This document shows positions 62,011 to 64,000 of a stretch of DNA of 64,000 bases, in pieces. Made by a program: the position numbers and the translations under genes. Source of the stretch: Chlorogloeopsis sp. ULAP01 (GTDB lineage Bacteria; Cyanobacteriota; Cyanobacteriia; Cyanobacteriales; Nostocaceae). The stretch spans positions 1 through 64,000 of the forward strand of contig NZ_JAUDRH010000026.1 in NCBI RefSeq assembly GCF_030381805.1, written 5' to 3'. Each line of letters starts with the position of its first letter. Position 1 is the stretch's first letter. The notes under the pieces are model-generated. The model was not told where the DNA came from and made no database searches. It worked only from the letters and a program-made list of their open reading frames with translations.

Positions 62011-63453
62011 TCATCCCCCACCATTATTGGGAGTAGTTGGTGTTGTAGAGGCAGGTGCAGATGGCTGATTATTACGGCGTAGAGCATCCCGTAACCTATT
62101 TGCACTGCTATTGCTTGATCCTTGCTGCCGTCGCCGCCGTCGAATTTGGGTTGGCTGCGAAGTACTAGCGGAATTCCTTTCCACATTGTTCTGTGGTGTC
62201 TGACGTAGAGATTCTCTTAGACGCTGACGAGGTGGTGTAGCTGTTTGTGTCCTAGTTGGGGAACTAGTTCCTGCATTTTGGCGTTGTGGAAGACGATTAA
62301 ATCCAGATTCTGTATTTCTGGGAGCAGCAGTTTGTTGTGCAGGAGTTTCTAATCGTCGCCGTTTTCTACTAGAGGTAGGAACGTCTGTATTACTACCTGA
62401 TGTTGCTTCCAAACGCTGTCTGCGTTGTTCAGCTGCTACGTTTTCCCGATTTCTCTGTTCTATTTGCCTTTTTTTCTTCTGTTCTTGAACATTACGGTAA
62501 CGTCGTGAACCTTGAATTGCATATTCAGTTCCGATTGTTACTCCTCGTCTACCAGCTTCTGAGGGTTTTAATTTCCAATCACGTGCTTGTCTCAGATGAG
62601 CTTCATCTAATTCACGATTTCCGCTCGATCTGGTTAACCGAACATTTGTGACATTACCTTTGCCATCTGTATCAACAGCTACTTCAACTCTACCTTCAAC
62701 ACCCCGCCGTCTGGCTTGTTCTGGATATTTGGTGTTGCATTCACGACAAGCCGCACGACCATCGCCAGAACCACGGTTGGATTCAGCAGGAATTCTTGGA
62801 GGTGTAGGTGCGGTTGCGAATGTCTCACGTTTTCTACGTTCAGTACCAGTTCTTGTACCAAAAGTAACGTTAGAGCTTGGGCTAGTAGCTACTGGTTTCT
62901 CTGAAGTTCCAACAGTTGCTTGAGCACCTCTAGAATCTCTGATCCCGCTCAACTGTGCCTTTAATTCATCACTACCAGATTGTGTGAGTACAGGAGTTTC
63001 TGCGGGAGAGGTGTTAGTAGCAGTGGTTTGTTGAGGTGTTGTGACAGTTGGTTTTGCTGGTGGAACTGGTTGCTGTGGAGCTTTAGCAACAGGCGGCTCT
63101 TGTCTTACTGGTTGTGGTACTGGTTTCTGTACAGGAGTAACTGGTTGAGGCGCTGGCTTAACAGGTGGTTCAATGGGAGTTTGTACTTTGACAGGAGGCT
63201 GGATTGGTGTAATTTTTGTCTCTTTGACAGGCTCTTTTGGTGGTTCTGGTGTTTCCGGTGTCTCCGGCTCAACGAAAGTCAATTCAATGGGTTCTTCTTC
63301 CAACTCTGGCACTCTAGTCAACAGATTAACAATACCAGAGGCTAAGACACCGATATGTAGCATTAGTGAGCCAACTATGCTGAAAGTCAAAAAAGACTTC
63401 AGAGCTTTAGCTTCTTTCTCTCGCTGTAGCCCAGCGACACTAGAAACACTCAT
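62011..63453 (-). CDS. tonB: TonB-family energy transducer with long C-terminal tail
   Basis: A 480-residue TonB-like protein. It has one N-terminal membrane helix (FSIVGSLMLHIGVLASGIVNLL, about residue 25-46), a long Pro/Glu/Lys linker (PEPPKEPVKETKITPIQPP onwards) spanning the periplasm, and the TonB C-terminal domain at about 231-315 (CNTKYPEQARRRGVEGRVEV, then TDGKGNVTNVRLTRSSGN and HLRQARDWKLKP). Unusually, about 165 residues of basic Arg/Gln/Pro/Ser sequence follow the TonB domain. I start at ATG 63453 (MSVSSVAGLQREK); the frame is open to 63516. Divergent from exbB. Confidence 0.9.
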   Translation of the reverse strand: MSVSSVAGLQREKEAKALKSFLTFSIVGSLMLHIGVLASGIVNLLTRVPELEEEPIELTFVEPETPETPEPPKEPVKETKITPIQPPVKVQTPIEPPVKPAPQPVTPVQKPVPQPVRQEPPVAKAPQQPVPPAKPTVTTPQQTTATNTSPAETPVLTQSGSDELKAQLSGIRDSRGAQATVGTSEKPVATSPSSNVTFGTRTGTERRKRETFATAPTPPRIPAESNRGSGDGRAACRECNTKYPEQARRRGVEGRVEVAVDTDGKGNVTNVRLTRSSGNRELDEAHLRQARDWKLKPSEAGRRGVTIGTEYAIQGSRRYRNVQEQKKKRQIEQRNRENVAAEQRRQRLEATSGSNTDVPTSSRKRRRLETPAQQTAAPRNTESGFNRLPQRQNAGTSSPTRTQTATPPRQRLRESLRQTPQNNVERNSASTSQPTQIRRRRRQQGSSNSSANRLRDALRRNNQPSAPASTTPTTPNNGGG

Positions 63454-63756
63454 AATTCTGTTGCTACCTATTATCACTAACCTTATCAGGTTAAAATGCT
63501 TGTAGATCAAAGTCAAGCAGGAATTAGTTGCAGTGTATATGTAATAATTTCGGACAAAACAATACTCATGTGGTCATATAAATCAATACTGATAACGGTA
63601 GATAATATTTAAATTTTAATAAAGTTTGTCATAAAAACTAGATAAAACTTGACATTATATTCTATTTATCATATTGTTTTTGAGAAAATCTGTCATTTGT
63701 TTGATATAACCTGATACTCTTAAGTTTGGGTTATCGATTTAGTTTAGGAACAACAC
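63454..63756. promoter_or_regulatory. Divergent promoter region of tonB and exbB
   Basis: 303 AT-rich bases between two divergent iron-uptake genes. It must hold both promoters and probably Fur control. A GATAATATTTAAATTTTAATAA stretch (about 63601-63622) has some likeness to an iron box, but not enough to claim. Confidence 0.4.
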
Positions 63757-64000
63757 ATGATTAGTAGACTTTTTACAGCAGGTGGCATAGTTATGTGGCC
63801 TCTGCTGGCTTTTTCCGTGTTGGCAGTTGCCCTGATTATCGAACGTTTTCGTTTTTGGTATCGCATCACTCATCGCCAAAATCGGGTGGTAAAGGAAGTA
63901 TTGAATCTTTATCGTCTAGATAACATTGTTGGTGCTTTCGACAAGCTAAAGAAGAATGCTGACTTACCGATCGCCCGGATTTTTCTTGCAGCTTTAGAGC
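63757..64000 (+). CDS. exbB: ExbB/TolQ/MotA-family proton-channel protein (cut by window edge)
   Basis: The first 81 residues of an ExbB-like protein. It opens MISRLFTAGGIVMWPLLAFS, with a first membrane helix continuing VLAVALIIERFRFWYRI, and then a cytoplasmic loop (RQNRVVKEVLNLYRLDNIVGAFDKLKKNADLPIARIFLAAL). This is the classical ExbB/TolQ start (GGIVMWPLLAFSV...IERFRFW). It would work with ExbD and the divergent TonB to power outer-membrane receptors. ATG at 63757 with AGGA upstream. Confidence 0.9.
   Translation, partial: MISRLFTAGGIVMWPLLAFSVLAVALIIERFRFWYRITHRQNRVVKEVLNLYRLDNIVGAFDKLKKNADLPIARIFLAALE

Noticed and set aside
62980..63345. A Trp/Leu-rich open frame on the plus strand opposite tonB
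   Set aside because: Mirror image of the Pro/Glu/Lys-rich TonB linker; amino-acid composition is an artefact of the repeats.
63601..63622. Possible Fur (iron) box before tonB/exbB
   Set aside because: Only a weak match to GATAATGATAATCATTATC; region is AT-rich, so chance matches are expected.

Overview
The window looks like chromosomal DNA of a filamentous, probably heterocyst-forming cyanobacterium (Nostocales type; genus not determinable by eye). The reasons are: a magnesium-chelatase D subunit, two high-light-inducible chlorophyll-binding proteins, a SigF-type group 3 sigma factor, an RRM RNA-binding protein, many cyanobacteria-only small proteins (DUF4079, DUF3285 and others), very frequent HIP1 octamers (GCGATCGC), and Nostoc-style intergenic repeats (C-rich heptamers, TTAACCA/CATTGGT heptamers, small palindromes). 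There is no rRNA operon, CRISPR array, prophage or intact insertion sequence. One tRNA, tRNA-Ser(CGA), is present.

Layout. 0-8 kb: glyQ, a DUF4079 membrane protein, comEC, tRNA-Ser, aroA, a thioredoxin-like protein. 8-13 kb: DUF202 protein, an HLIP, then an oxylipin gene pair (a cyclooxygenase-like heme dioxygenase followed by a catalase-related hemoprotein) and an SDR-type protein. 13-24 kb: a beta-CASP-like metallo-hydrolase, Nif3-like protein, YjbQ, a MurG-like glycosyltransferase, a class V aminotransferase/C-lyase, a Tat-exported GMC oxidoreductase and a GNAT acetyltransferase. 23.8-24.4 kb: a cobalamin riboswitch controlling a DUF1636 metal-binding protein. 25-26 kb: a divergent HxlR regulator/cupin pair. 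26.4-30.6 kb: a colinear minus-strand cluster prfB (with the classical programmed frameshift) - DUF3285 - ybeY - dgkA - pabA/trpG - degenerate metallo-beta-lactamase-fold protein. 31-42 kb: Bax-inhibitor-like protein, sigF, dusA, prolyl aminopeptidase, a ParE/Phd toxin-antitoxin pair, a second HLIP, RRM protein, chlD, rnc, pepP.

42-57 kb is the accessory part. It holds two tandem seven-repeat FG-GAP/VCBS proteins, an AlkA-like glycosylase, a multiply broken membrane-protein locus (46.8-49.8 kb) flanked by a duplicated 3'-UTR/terminator module, AT-rich orphan genes, an SPL-like radical SAM protein, a RemA-like protein and an orphan C39-peptidase/ABC exporter of the NHLP/bacteriocin type. 57-64 kb: an exported M28 peptidase, a PDZ-less HtrA-type protease, a truncated AMIN-domain protein that looks like the stump of a TonB-dependent receptor, a PepSY membrane protein, an unusual TonB and the start of exbB. 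The last four suggest a partly eroded iron/siderophore-uptake locus.

The observations I rate highest are the dioxygenase/catalase-related pair, the B12-riboswitch-controlled DUF1636 gene, a MITE-like inverted-repeat family with three copies in the window, the converging truncations at 59.46-59.51 kb, and the small-peptide-like 3' module duplicated around the broken 46.8-49.8 kb locus near an orphan peptide exporter. All assignments are by eye from motifs; no database search was run.
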